DNA from: Polyangium sp. y55x31
GTDB taxonomy: Bacteria; Myxococcota_A; Polyangia; Polyangiales; Polyangiaceae
Length of the DNA stretch: 64,000 bases
Direction: 5' to 3'
Assembly (NCBI RefSeq): GCF_029946505.1
Contig: NZ_JARZHG010000010.1
Coordinates: 62,001 to 126,000 of the forward strand
Made by a program: the position numbers and the translations under genes. Shown here piece by piece: positions 6,925 to 14,378 of the stretch. The notes below the pieces were generated by a model. That model saw only the letters and a list, made by a program, of their open reading frames with translations, made no database searches and was not told where the DNA came from. The number at the start of each line of letters is the position of its first letter. Within the stretch, counting starts at the first letter, position 1.

Positions 6925-8672
6925 GGTGGGGAGGACGCGAACGCCGCGTGGATAAGGCCCACGTGGGAGTAGGCCTGGGGGAAATTACCCCACATCCGCA
7001 GGTTGCGGGTCTCGTAATCCTCCGAGAGCAAGCCGACCGGCGAGAGCGCGGATCGCGCGCGGTCGAGCACCTCGCGCGCCTCGGCCTTGCGGCCCACGGC
7101 CGCGAGCGCCTCGCAGAGCCAGAACGTGCAGATGATGAACGCGACGCTCGTCTCGCCGAACTCGTCGCCGCGATACCGCATGAGCCAGCCGCCCTGCGAG
7201 AGACGCTCGCGGATCGCGTCGATCGTGCCGTGCAGGCGTGGATCGTTCGGCGGCAAGAAGCGCAAGGGCGCCATCTGGAGGAGCGCCGCGTCGAGCTCCT
7301 CGCCGCCGTAGCTCGACACGAACGAGTTCAGATCCGGGCGCCACGCCTTCTCCACGATCTCGGCGCGGATGCGCTCGGCCGCGGCGCGGTAGTGGTTCGC
7401 CCGCGCGGGCCGGTGGCGCTCGGCGACGCGCGCCATGCGATCGGCTGCGCAAAAACACATGAGGCTCGAGAACGTCTGCGGGCGCGCGTCCGAGCGGAAC
7501 TCCCAGATCCCCGCGTCCGGCGTGCCGGCCACCTCGATCGCCTTCTGCGCGAGCCGCTCCAGGAGATCGAGCCCGTGCGTCGATCGTTCGGCCACGAAAC
7601 GATCGTCGAGGAAGACGGGCGCGAGCGCGAGGACCATCTCCCCGAACACGTCGTGCTGGAGCTGCGTCGCCGCCGCGTTGCCGACGCGCACCGGACCGTG
7701 CCCCTCGTAGCCGGGCCACGCGTCGAGGATCGACTCTTCGAGATCGGGCGTGCCGTCGACGCGATACAGCGGGCCGAGCGAGAGTGAAGGCGCGGCGGAG
7801 GCGGCGATGTTGAAGAGGTACTGGATGAACTGCTCGCGCTCCTCGAAGTGCCCGAGGAGCCGGAACGCCGCGAGCGCGTAGTACGCGTCGCGCAGCCAGC
7901 AGTAACGGTAGTCCCAGTTGCGCCCGCTCCCCGGCGCCTCGGGGATGCTCGTCGTCATGGCCGCGACGATCGCGCCCGTGTCCTCGAAACAGTGCAGCTT
8001 GAGCGCGAGGGCCGAGCGGATGACCTCCTGCTGGAAGAGCGGCGGGATGTCGCAGTGCATCACCCAGCGCTCCCAGTAGCGCCGCGTCTGCCCGAAGAAG
8101 TTCTCGCAGACCGTGGGCAACGACTCTTCGAGCGGCGGCCCCCACGCGAGCACGAGGTGCTTCTTGCCCGTGAGCGCGAACGGGACGTCGGTCACGTACG
8201 AGAGCGGGATGTCCGTCGTGAGGCGGAGCGGGGCGGCGAAGCCCTCGTACCTTATGTGGTTCGAACCGACGAGCCGGCCGGGGGTGCCCTTGCTCCAGCC
8301 GAGCCGCGGCTCGCAGCGCACGCGCACGCGCGGCATGCCCTCGAGCGGCTCGAGGATCCGCACGATCATCGTCGGCCGGAAGAACCGATCGTTCTGAAAG
8401 TATCGCGGGGCGAAGTCGAGCACCCGGAAGACGCCGGAGGACGACCGGAAGGTCGTCTCCAGAATGTTGGTGTTCGGAAGGTATCGCTGCACCCCCGGCT
8501 CACCACCCGCCGGGCCCACGGTGAAGACCCCCCCGCCCTGCTCGTCGAGCAGCGAGGAGAAGACCGGCTCGGCGTCGAAGCGCGGCAGGCAACACCACAC
8601 GATCGACCCCGTGCGGTCTATCAGCGCGGAATATTGGCAATTTCCGATGACGGCAAGATCCTCGAGTCGCAC
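6906..8672 (-). CDS. Glycoside hydrolase family 15 protein (glucoamylase/trehalase type)
   Basis: 588 residues from GTG at 8672. The N-terminus RLEDLAVIGNCQYSALID with SIVWCCLPRFDA is the usual GH15 beta-sandwich start. The alpha/alpha-barrel follows with RNWDYRYCWLRDAYY, GPVRVGNAAATQLQHDVFGE and a C-terminal SEDYE(T)...GNFPQAYSH motif. Bacterial members hydrolyse alpha-1,4-glucans or trehalose with inverting acid/base glutamates. No signal peptide, so probably cytosolic. A longer GTG start at 8810 gives an atypical basic leader and is not preferred. First gene of the minus-strand run that includes the antiporter and NAD genes. Confidence 0.88.
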   Translation of the reverse strand: MRLEDLAVIGNCQYSALIDRTGSIVWCCLPRFDAEPVFSSLLDEQGGGVFTVGPAGGEPGVQRYLPNTNILETTFRSSSGVFRVLDFAPRYFQNDRFFRPTMIVRILEPLEGMPRVRVRCEPRLGWSKGTPGRLVGSNHIRYEGFAAPLRLTTDIPLSYVTDVPFALTGKKHLVLAWGPPLEESLPTVCENFFGQTRRYWERWVMHCDIPPLFQQEVIRSALALKLHCFEDTGAIVAAMTTSIPEAPGSGRNWDYRYCWLRDAYYALAAFRLLGHFEEREQFIQYLFNIAASAAPSLSLGPLYRVDGTPDLEESILDAWPGYEGHGPVRVGNAAATQLQHDVFGEMVLALAPVFLDDRFVAERSTHGLDLLERLAQKAIEVAGTPDAGIWEFRSDARPQTFSSLMCFCAADRMARVAERHRPARANHYRAAAERIRAEIVEKAWRPDLNSFVSSYGGEELDAALLQMAPLRFLPPNDPRLHGTIDAIRERLSQGGWLMRYRGDEFGETSVAFIICTFWLCEALAAVGRKAEAREVLDRARSALSPVGLLSEDYETRNLRMWGNFPQAYSHVGLIHAAFASSPPWTDIL

Positions 8673-8883
8673 GGGGCAAGGATGGCTCGCCTGTCGTTGC
8701 CCCTCAAAAGGAAAACCGTCGGAGCAAAAAACGATCGTCCCCAGGGAACCTCGACGCGTTTCGTTCCGACGGGTCGTCTGACGCCGCCGCGCGATCTCGG
8801 CGCGGTGCACCCTCGACGATCTCGATCGACAGGGCGAGGTGGGCTAGCGTGGCTCGCTCGGCGGAAAGGGAATCGGCTCGGTC

Positions 8884-9378
8884 ATGAGCGCTGCACCCAG
8901 CGAAAAGAGCGAAAAGAAGAAGCAGAAGGCGGACAAGGCCGAGAAGCTCGGCGAGGTCCTGGATTTCATGCGCCTCCTCTGGGCCGTGGATCACGCCCTG
9001 CAGTCGATGTCGAAGCGCATGGAGGCGTCGCTCGGCGTCACGGGCCCGCAACGCCTCGTGATCCGGATCGTGGGGCGCTTCCCGGGGATCTCGGCGGGCG
9101 AGCTCGCGAGCGTGCTGCACATCCATCCGAGCACGCTCACGGGGATCTTGAAGCGCCTCGAAGCGCGCAGCATCATCGGTCGCAAGCCCGATCCGGACGA
9201 CGCGCGGCGCGCGCTCTTCGAGTTGACGGCGCGCGGGCGGGAGCTCGACGGGCTGAAGATCGGCACCGTCGAGGCCACCGTGCGGCGCTCGCTTTCGAAG
9301 CTCCCGCCGCGGAAAGTCTCGTCGGCCCGCGACGTGCTCGGCTCGCTCGCGGTCGCCCTCCTCAACGAGAAAGAGTAG
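8884..9378 (+). CDS. MarR-family transcriptional regulator
   Basis: 164 residues with a lysine/glutamate-rich N-terminal tail (~1-22), then a winged-helix MarR fold: VTGPQRLVIRIVGRFPGISAGELASVLHIHPSTLTGILKRLEAR, where the HPSTLTG helix is the recognition helix, and the wing GRKPDPDDARRALFELTARG. Such dimers repress promoters and respond to small phenolic or oxidising ligands. It diverges from the GH15 gene, whose promoter it may control. The lipoprotein gene at 9384 follows after five bases, so the two are probably co-transcribed. Confidence 0.88.
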   Translation: MSAAPSEKSEKKKQKADKAEKLGEVLDFMRLLWAVDHALQSMSKRMEASLGVTGPQRLVIRIVGRFPGISAGELASVLHIHPSTLTGILKRLEARSIIGRKPDPDDARRALFELTARGRELDGLKIGTVEATVRRSLSKLPPRKVSSARDVLGSLAVALLNEKE

Positions 9379-9383
9379 GCCCC

Positions 9384-9770
9384 ATGCGAGAGCTCCGCGT
9401 CGCGATCGTCCTCTCCGTGCTCCTCGCCGCGTGCGGCGGGGACGACGTCGACCTCACGCCCTTGCCCGACGACGGGAGGTTCCGCCCGCCGGCGAGCGGC
9501 GAACGCACGACCGAGGCCGATGCGTGTAACACGCTCGTCGACACCCACGGCGATCGGATGCTCTCCCTCGGATGCGCGGGCACGTCGCGCACGTGCCCGG
9601 GCTTCTTGCGCGCGGAGTTCGGCGCCGAGTGCCTGCAGTACGACAAGGGCAGCGTCGACGGTTGTCTCGAGTTCTACGCGTCGCAAACGACCTGCCAGGA
9701 CCTCGTCGCGGCGCTCGAGGGCTGCGTGATCACGGCCTACGAGGGCACGACGCCGGCCGGCTGCCCCTGA
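9384..9770 (+). CDS. Small cysteine-rich lipoprotein
   Basis: 128 residues with a lipoprotein signal peptide ending VLLAACGG, an acidic/proline linker and a compact domain with about seven further cysteines (ACNTL, GCAGTSRTCPG, ECLQ, GCLEFYASQTTCQD, GCVI, AGCP). The spacing suggests several disulfides in a secreted or outer-membrane-attached protein. The same general pattern recurs in myxobacterial lipoproteins; no function is recognised. It follows the MarR gene by five bases and converges with the SRPBCC gene. Confidence 0.8.
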   Translation: MRELRVAIVLSVLLAACGGDDVDLTPLPDDGRFRPPASGERTTEADACNTLVDTHGDRMLSLGCAGTSRTCPGFLRAEFGAECLQYDKGSVDGCLEFYASQTTCQDLVAALEGCVITAYEGTTPAGCP

Positions 9771-9774
9771 CGCG

Positions 9775-10389
9775 TCACCGTTTCCCTTCCACGAACGATC
9801 GCATCGCGCGCACGCCCTTGCTCGCGCCCTGGAGGTTCTCCGTGTTGAGCAAGCTCGCGGGCAGCGGCACGCGCGGCAAGAGGAAGACCTCGAGCTCGAG
9901 CTCGGTGCGCGCTTCGTCGATCGCGCGCAGGCGCCACACCGCGTGGAAGTCCTTCACGTTGCCCTCCAGCATCGAGACGTCGTAGGTCTCGACGCCCCCC
10001 GCCGCGGCCACGGATTTGCGAACGGCCATCCGCGCCCAGAAGCGCACCGCGCCGTGCAGCGCCGTGACCTCCATGTAGATCTCGCGATCGCCGCTCTTCG
10101 TACGGCCGAGGATCTTCGAGCTGCTGTAATGCGGCATGAACCGCGCGTACTCGCCGAACGCGAGCACCCGCGCGCGCACGGCGTCGATCGGCGCCGCGAC
10201 GATCACCTTCGCGCGCCCTCGCACGAGATCGGATCCCGGAATCGGGACCGCCACCGCCGTCGGGTTCGCCGCCGCGGACGCCGCTCCCCGCGCAGGCTCC
10301 GCGCGCGCCTCCCCACCCCCGAGGACCCCCACGAGCCCAAGCGCCCCGAGCCACCGGAAGCGCCCCCCGCCGCGCACTCGATGCTGCAT
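9775..10389 (-). CDS. Exported SRPBCC/START-like domain protein
   Basis: 204 residues. The ATG at 10389 is followed by a basic region, a hydrophobic signal segment and an AEA-type cleavage region, then a domain resembling polyketide-cyclase/START-like ligand carriers: KVIVAAPIDAVRARVLAFGEYARFMPHYSSSKILG, EIYMEVTALHGAVRFWARM, VETYDVSMLEGNVKDFHAVWRL. The family binds hydrophobic ligands in a central cavity; here it would act in the periplasm. Ligand unknown. It is divergent from the lipoprotein at 10600, with a small palindrome between them. Confidence 0.75.
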   Translation of the reverse strand: MQHRVRGGGRFRWLGALGLVGVLGGGEARAEPARGAASAAANPTAVAVPIPGSDLVRGRAKVIVAAPIDAVRARVLAFGEYARFMPHYSSSKILGRTKSGDREIYMEVTALHGAVRFWARMAVRKSVAAAGGVETYDVSMLEGNVKDFHAVWRLRAIDEARTELELEVFLLPRVPLPASLLNTENLQGASKGVRAMRSFVEGKR

Positions 10390-10439
10390 GCGATCGATTG
10401 TGGCCCAACAAACACATCCGCGCACATCCGTGGTGTGTG

Positions 10440-10455
10440 AACGGACGGATCCGTT
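10440..10455. promoter_or_regulatory. Palindrome in divergent intergenic region
   Basis: AACGGACGGATCCGTT has 6-bp arms AACGGA/TCCGTT around four bases. It lies between the divergent SRPBCC gene (start 10389) and the lipoprotein gene (start 10600), 51 bases upstream of the former. It could be an operator, but no regulator is linked and one copy proves little. Confidence 0.3.
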
Positions 10456-10599
10456 GCCAGCATGCGGCGTGGCCTCGAATCCGTAACACCGCATACTTGA
10501 ACGAACCATGGCCGGAGGTCCGAGCGAGGGGTGCGGGGGTTGAAACGCGCACGCGCCTCGCGGCGCCCCGGACGGCCGGCGCTGGATCAGGGGGGAAAA

Positions 10600-11760
10600 A
10601 TGGTCCGGATGTCCTTGATGTTTGTGTTGGGGCTCGGAGCGGCGCTCGGGGCCCTTGGTTGCGGGAGCGACGAGGCGCCGGAGCCGTCGGGGGCGAGGCC
10701 GCCCGAGCCGCCGGCGACGACCGACGCAGGTCCGGGCGGCGAAAAAGCGGCGTGCGCGCCGCTCGGCGAGACGGTGGTGGTGAGCCAGGAGGACGGCACG
10801 ACGCCGTCGATCCTGTGGGCAAACGGGAGCTACCTCGTCGCGTGGCAGACGCGCACGGGCGGGACGGAGGAAGTGCGGGTCGTGCGGATCGGCACGGACG
10901 GCAGTGTGTCGCCCGCGCACGTCGTGGCGACGCTCGCAGGCTCGCACGCGCTCCCCTCGCTGCAGGCGACGAGCAGCGGGCCGATGGTGACGTGGGAGGA
11001 TACGGGTCCGTCCGGGCTCGTGATCCAGGCGCACGCGCTCGGCCCGGACGGTACGCCGACCGGGCAGCCCATCCAGCTCGGCACGAGCGACGCGACGGAA
11101 GCGCGTCCCGCGACGGCGCCGATGTCCGGCGGGCTCGCGGTGGCGTGGATGGAGACGCCGGGCGCGCGGCTCGGGCTCGTGAGCGGCGGGGGCATGAGCT
11201 CGACGACGGCGCTGCCCGGCGCGCGTTTCCCGGCGCTCGCGAGCCGAGGTAACGAGCTCGCCGTGGCGTGGAGTACGGGCGCCGATCTCTCGGTCGCACG
11301 GACGACGGGGATGCCCGGCGGATCGGTGACGGGGACGGTGGTGCGGACGGGCGCCGGCGAGGCGCGGCTGCCGAGCGTGGCGATCGACGCGAGCGGGGCT
11401 TCCCTCGTCGCGTGGGAAGACACGCGCGAAGGCGACGAGCGGCTCTACCTCGCGCGTGTCTCCGCGAGCGGCGCGAAGCAAGGCGAGGTGCGCGTCGAGG
11501 ACGCGGAGGGCAGCGCGAACTGGCCCATCGTGACCGTCATGGGCGAGCGCACGGCCGTCACCTACTACCAGTTCCAGGGCGGCCCGCCCTCGATCTTCCT
11601 CTCGGTCTTCGGCCCGAACCTCGCGCGTGACGGCGCCACGCTTCGTGTCTCGGGCAAAAACGCGCGGTACCCGGCGGTCGCGTTCACGGGCAGCGAGCTC
11701 GGCGTGACGTGGGCCGAAAAAGACGCCGGCATCCGGATGCGCCGCGTCGCCTGCGACTGA
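10600..11760 (+). CDS. Beta-propeller-like secreted lipoprotein
   Basis: 386 residues starting at ATG 10600, which has AGGGGGG eight bases upstream. The lipobox is LGALGCGS, followed by a Pro/Ala/Glu linker. The remainder consists of repeated ~45-60-residue units with W-rich strands such as SYLVAWQTRTGGTEEVRVVRIG, GPMVTWEDTGPSGLV, GLAVAWMETPG and ASLVAWEDTREGDERLYLARVS, typical of a beta-propeller. Probably a surface or periplasmic binding scaffold; ligand unknown. About 100 bp separate it from the next plus-strand gene. Confidence 0.78.
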   Translation: MVRMSLMFVLGLGAALGALGCGSDEAPEPSGARPPEPPATTDAGPGGEKAACAPLGETVVVSQEDGTTPSILWANGSYLVAWQTRTGGTEEVRVVRIGTDGSVSPAHVVATLAGSHALPSLQATSSGPMVTWEDTGPSGLVIQAHALGPDGTPTGQPIQLGTSDATEARPATAPMSGGLAVAWMETPGARLGLVSGGGMSSTTALPGARFPALASRGNELAVAWSTGADLSVARTTGMPGGSVTGTVVRTGAGEARLPSVAIDASGASLVAWEDTREGDERLYLARVSASGAKQGEVRVEDAEGSANWPIVTVMGERTAVTYYQFQGGPPSIFLSVFGPNLARDGATLRVSGKNARYPAVAFTGSELGVTWAEKDAGIRMRRVACD

Positions 11761-11865
11761 GCGGCCCGGCGAGGTGCGCGAGCGAACGAGCGAGCAAACC
11801 ATGCAGCGCGCCCGCCGGAAAACCGCGCAGCGGGGGCGGGCGCGCCTCGTGCACCAGCGGCCGTC

Positions 11866-12693
11866 GTGACCATGGTCATCACGCTCGTGGCGCTTCTTCT
11901 GTGCACGATGGTGGTCGCTGCTTACGCGACCCGTGTGGCCCGCTCTGGACGGGCGTCACACCCGCGGCTCGGGCCCTCGCCCGGCAGCGCGCTCCTGCCC
12001 GGCTGGCTCGTCGAGGCCTTTTACTGGGCGATGCACGCGCCGGGACGAGCGCTCATCGCGCTGCACGTCTCGCCGGACGCCTGCACGTACGCCTCGCTTC
12101 TGTTCTGCTGCGCCAGCCTGCCGCTCGCGGCGACGGGCCGCTTCGCCGAGGCCGCGGCCGTGATCATCGTGGGCTCGGTGCTCGACGCCCTGGACGGCAT
12201 GGTGGCGCGCGCGCGTGGCGTCGCGTCGCCGTCGGGCGCGGTGCTCGACTCGTTCGTCGATCGCATCGCGGACGCGGCGCCCTTCATCGGGCTCGCGATC
12301 TACTACCGGCACAACGTCGTCTCGCTCGTGATCCCGCTCGCGGCGCTGGTCGCCTCGTCGCTCGTGAGTTACGCGCGGGCGAAGGCCGATCAGCACAAGC
12401 TCGTGCTCCCGAACGGCCTCATGCGCAGGCACGAGCGCGTCGTGTACCTCTCGGCGTCGCTGCTCCTCGGGCCGCTCGTTCCGCACACGAACCTGCTCGG
12501 CGGCATGCCTCGGCCGCTCACGCTCCTCGGCGTGGGCCTCGTGGCGATCGTGGGCACGGTCGCGTCGATCATGCTCGTCGCGCGGACACGCGCGGCGCTG
12601 CGGGATCCGCAGGTCGCGGCATCGAAACCCGCGCGCAAGTCGTTCACGCGGAAAAGGGAACGCGCGCGTGGGCCGCTCCCCGCCGAACACTGA
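11866..12693 (+). CDS. CDP-alcohol phosphatidyltransferase family protein
   Basis: 275 residues, integral membrane. The complete CDP-alcohol phosphotransferase signature D-x2-DG-x2-AR-x8-G-x3-D-x3-D is visible at residues 107-132 (DALDGMVAR, then G124, D128 and D132). The family joins a CDP-linked lipid or alcohol to a second alcohol, making PI, PG, PS, archaetidyl lipids or inositol-phosphate lipids. The following gene encodes an Aur1/PAP2-like enzyme, eight bases downstream, suggesting an inositol phospho- or sphingolipid route (inference). GTG at 11866 or ATG at 11872 could be the start; no clear ribosome binding site. Confidence 0.88.
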   Translation: MTMVITLVALLLCTMVVAAYATRVARSGRASHPRLGPSPGSALLPGWLVEAFYWAMHAPGRALIALHVSPDACTYASLLFCCASLPLAATGRFAEAAAVIIVGSVLDALDGMVARARGVASPSGAVLDSFVDRIADAAPFIGLAIYYRHNVVSLVIPLAALVASSLVSYARAKADQHKLVLPNGLMRRHERVVYLSASLLLGPLVPHTNLLGGMPRPLTLLGVGLVAIVGTVASIMLVARTRAALRDPQVAASKPARKSFTRKRERARGPLPAEH

Positions 12694-12701
12694 GGTGAGC
12701 C

Positions 12702-13718
12702 ATGGTGGCGCGAGCGCGCGCCCTCTGGGGGCGCTGGTTCTTCCTGCCGGCGCTCCCGTGGATCGGATACGCGGCGCTCGTCGCGGCCGTCGATAGGCCG
12801 CGCTGGGACCTCCTCTTCGTCGCGGCCCTCGCCACGACCGTGGCGTACGGCGGCGCGCGCGCGCGGCGCTTCTACGTCGGCGCGATCCCGGCCCTCACGC
12901 TCTTCGTTCTGTACGACGCGCTCCGGTACCTGTGGCCCTTCAGCGTCTCAGCCTCGCGTGTCCTCGGCTGCGAGCTGCGCGACGTGGAGCTCGCGTTCTT
13001 CGGCGTGAGCGTGCACGGCGCGATCGTCACGCCGAACGAGTGGCTCGCGGGCCTCGCGCATCCCGCGCTCGATCTGCTCTGCGCCGTGCCTTACGGCTCG
13101 TACCTCGGCATCATGGCGGCGCAGTACACGTACCTCTGCGTGAAGAAGCCCGACGAGGCGCGCACGTTCACGAGGCTCGCGCTCGGCACGCACGTCCTCG
13201 GCTTCGCGACGTACCTGCTCTTGCCCGCGGCGCCGCCCTGGTACGTCGCGACGCACGGATGCGCGATCGATCTCGCCGCGCGCGGCTCACCGGCCGCGCT
13301 CACGCGTGTCGACGAATGGCTCGGGCTCGGCTACTTCGCGTCGCTCTACGGGCACGGCGCCGTGGTCTTCGGCGCGCTCCCCTCGCTCCACGTCACGTAT
13401 CCGCTTTATGCACTGATCGCGACGTACCGCACCGCGAGCGCGCCCTCGCGCGCCTTGCAGATCGCCTACGCGCTCGTGATGCCGTTCGCCGCGATCTACC
13501 TCGGCCACCACTACGTGATCGACGTGGCGCTCGGGCTCGCCTACGTGGGGATCGTCTACGGACTCTTCTTCGTGGCGGGCGAGCTCTCGTCTCGTCAGCG
13601 GGCCTTCGACTGGCCCGTCGCCGACTTGTCCGGCTCCCAGAGCACCTCGCCCGTGCCGAGGTGGAGCGCGACGAAGCGGCTCCACACGAAAAGCGCGTCG
13701 CTCAGGCGGTTCAGGTAG
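12702..13718 (+). CDS. PAP2/Aur1-like inositolphosphotransferase family membrane protein
   Basis: 338 residues with about six membrane spans. The PAP2-type catalytic motifs are present in the order expected for Aur1-like lipid phosphotransferases: LPAAPPWY (~residues 180-187), PSLHVTYP (P227, H230) and GHHYVIDV (H270, D274). Family members transfer phosphoinositol to ceramide or act as lipid phosphatases. It is coupled to the CDP-alcohol transferase gene with GGTGAG before the ATG. The last ~41 codons run antisense through the end of the adenosyltransferase gene (13595-13718); the residues after ~300 look non-conserved, so the hydrophilic tail may be a read-on. Confidence 0.82.
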   Translation: MVARARALWGRWFFLPALPWIGYAALVAAVDRPRWDLLFVAALATTVAYGGARARRFYVGAIPALTLFVLYDALRYLWPFSVSASRVLGCELRDVELAFFGVSVHGAIVTPNEWLAGLAHPALDLLCAVPYGSYLGIMAAQYTYLCVKKPDEARTFTRLALGTHVLGFATYLLLPAAPPWYVATHGCAIDLAARGSPAALTRVDEWLGLGYFASLYGHGAVVFGALPSLHVTYPLYALIATYRTASAPSRALQIAYALVMPFAAIYLGHHYVIDVALGLAYVGIVYGLFFVAGELSSRQRAFDWPVADLSGSQSTSPVPRWSATKRLHTKSASLRRFR

Positions 13719-14293
13719 GTCACGGCGAGCGGATCGACCTCCGTTTGTCGGGCGAGCGACACACAGAGCCGCTCGGCACGCCGGCACACCGTCCGGCAAA
13801 CGTGGAGGTCGGTGTTCGCGCGTGAGCCGCCCGGCAGCACGAACGACCGCAGCACGGGCAGCTCCTCCTGGCAGCGATCCATCTCCTCTTCGAGCCGCTC
13901 GACGTCGGCGGCCGTGACCCGGGGCTGGCGCGGGTGCACGTCCTCGGGCAGCGTCGCGAGCAGCGAGCCCAGGTTGAAGAGCTCGTGCTGGACCCGGCAG
14001 AGCGAATCGGCGAGAGCCCCGAGCGGCGCCGCGCTCTCGGGGCGCGTCGTCGCGACGGCGAGCCCCTCCAGGATCGACTGCCGGGCCGCGCCGACGAACG
14101 CGTTCAGCTCGTCGACCGTCCCGTAGGCCTCGATCCGCGCGTCGTCCTTGGGGACCCGCTGGCCGCCGACGAGGCCCGTGTCGCCGGAGTCGCCTTTTTT
14201 CGTGTAGACCCGGTTGATGGTGACCCGCGGCTTGTTGAACGTGCGGGCGCCTTCGGTCGGGCCCTGCTCCCCCTGCTTCGACTCGTCCGCCAT
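13595..14293 (-). CDS. PduO-type ATP:cob(I)alamin adenosyltransferase
   Basis: 232 residues. Transfers the adenosyl group from ATP to cob(I)alamin to give coenzyme B12. Family markers: VYTKKGDSGDTGLVGGQRVPKDD near residues 29-51, YGTVDELNAFVG, VQHELFNLGSLLA, FVLPGGSRANTDLHVCRTVCRRAER and YLNRLSDALFVWSR. The conserved C-terminal part lies in the stretch overlapped by the Aur1-like gene on the other strand. ATG at 14293. It stands alone on the minus strand and diverges from the lipoprotein gene at 14379; a B12-dependent mutase is not in this window. Confidence 0.93.
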   Translation of the reverse strand: MADESKQGEQGPTEGARTFNKPRVTINRVYTKKGDSGDTGLVGGQRVPKDDARIEAYGTVDELNAFVGAARQSILEGLAVATTRPESAAPLGALADSLCRVQHELFNLGSLLATLPEDVHPRQPRVTAADVERLEEEMDRCQEELPVLRSFVLPGGSRANTDLHVCRTVCRRAERLCVSLARQTEVDPLAVTYLNRLSDALFVWSRFVALHLGTGEVLWEPDKSATGQSKAR

Positions 14294-14378
14294 GGTCCGG
14301 CCGTCCTAGGACGCCGGGGGGGCTCGGTCAAGCCGAGAGGTCTGGGCGCTCGCGCGAGTTGACGATCGAGGTTGTGGG

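Noticed and set aside
12932-13825. Plus-strand Arg-rich frame through the Aur1-like and adenosyltransferase genes
   Set aside because: It is a frame-shifted shadow of the real gene with no recognisable domain.
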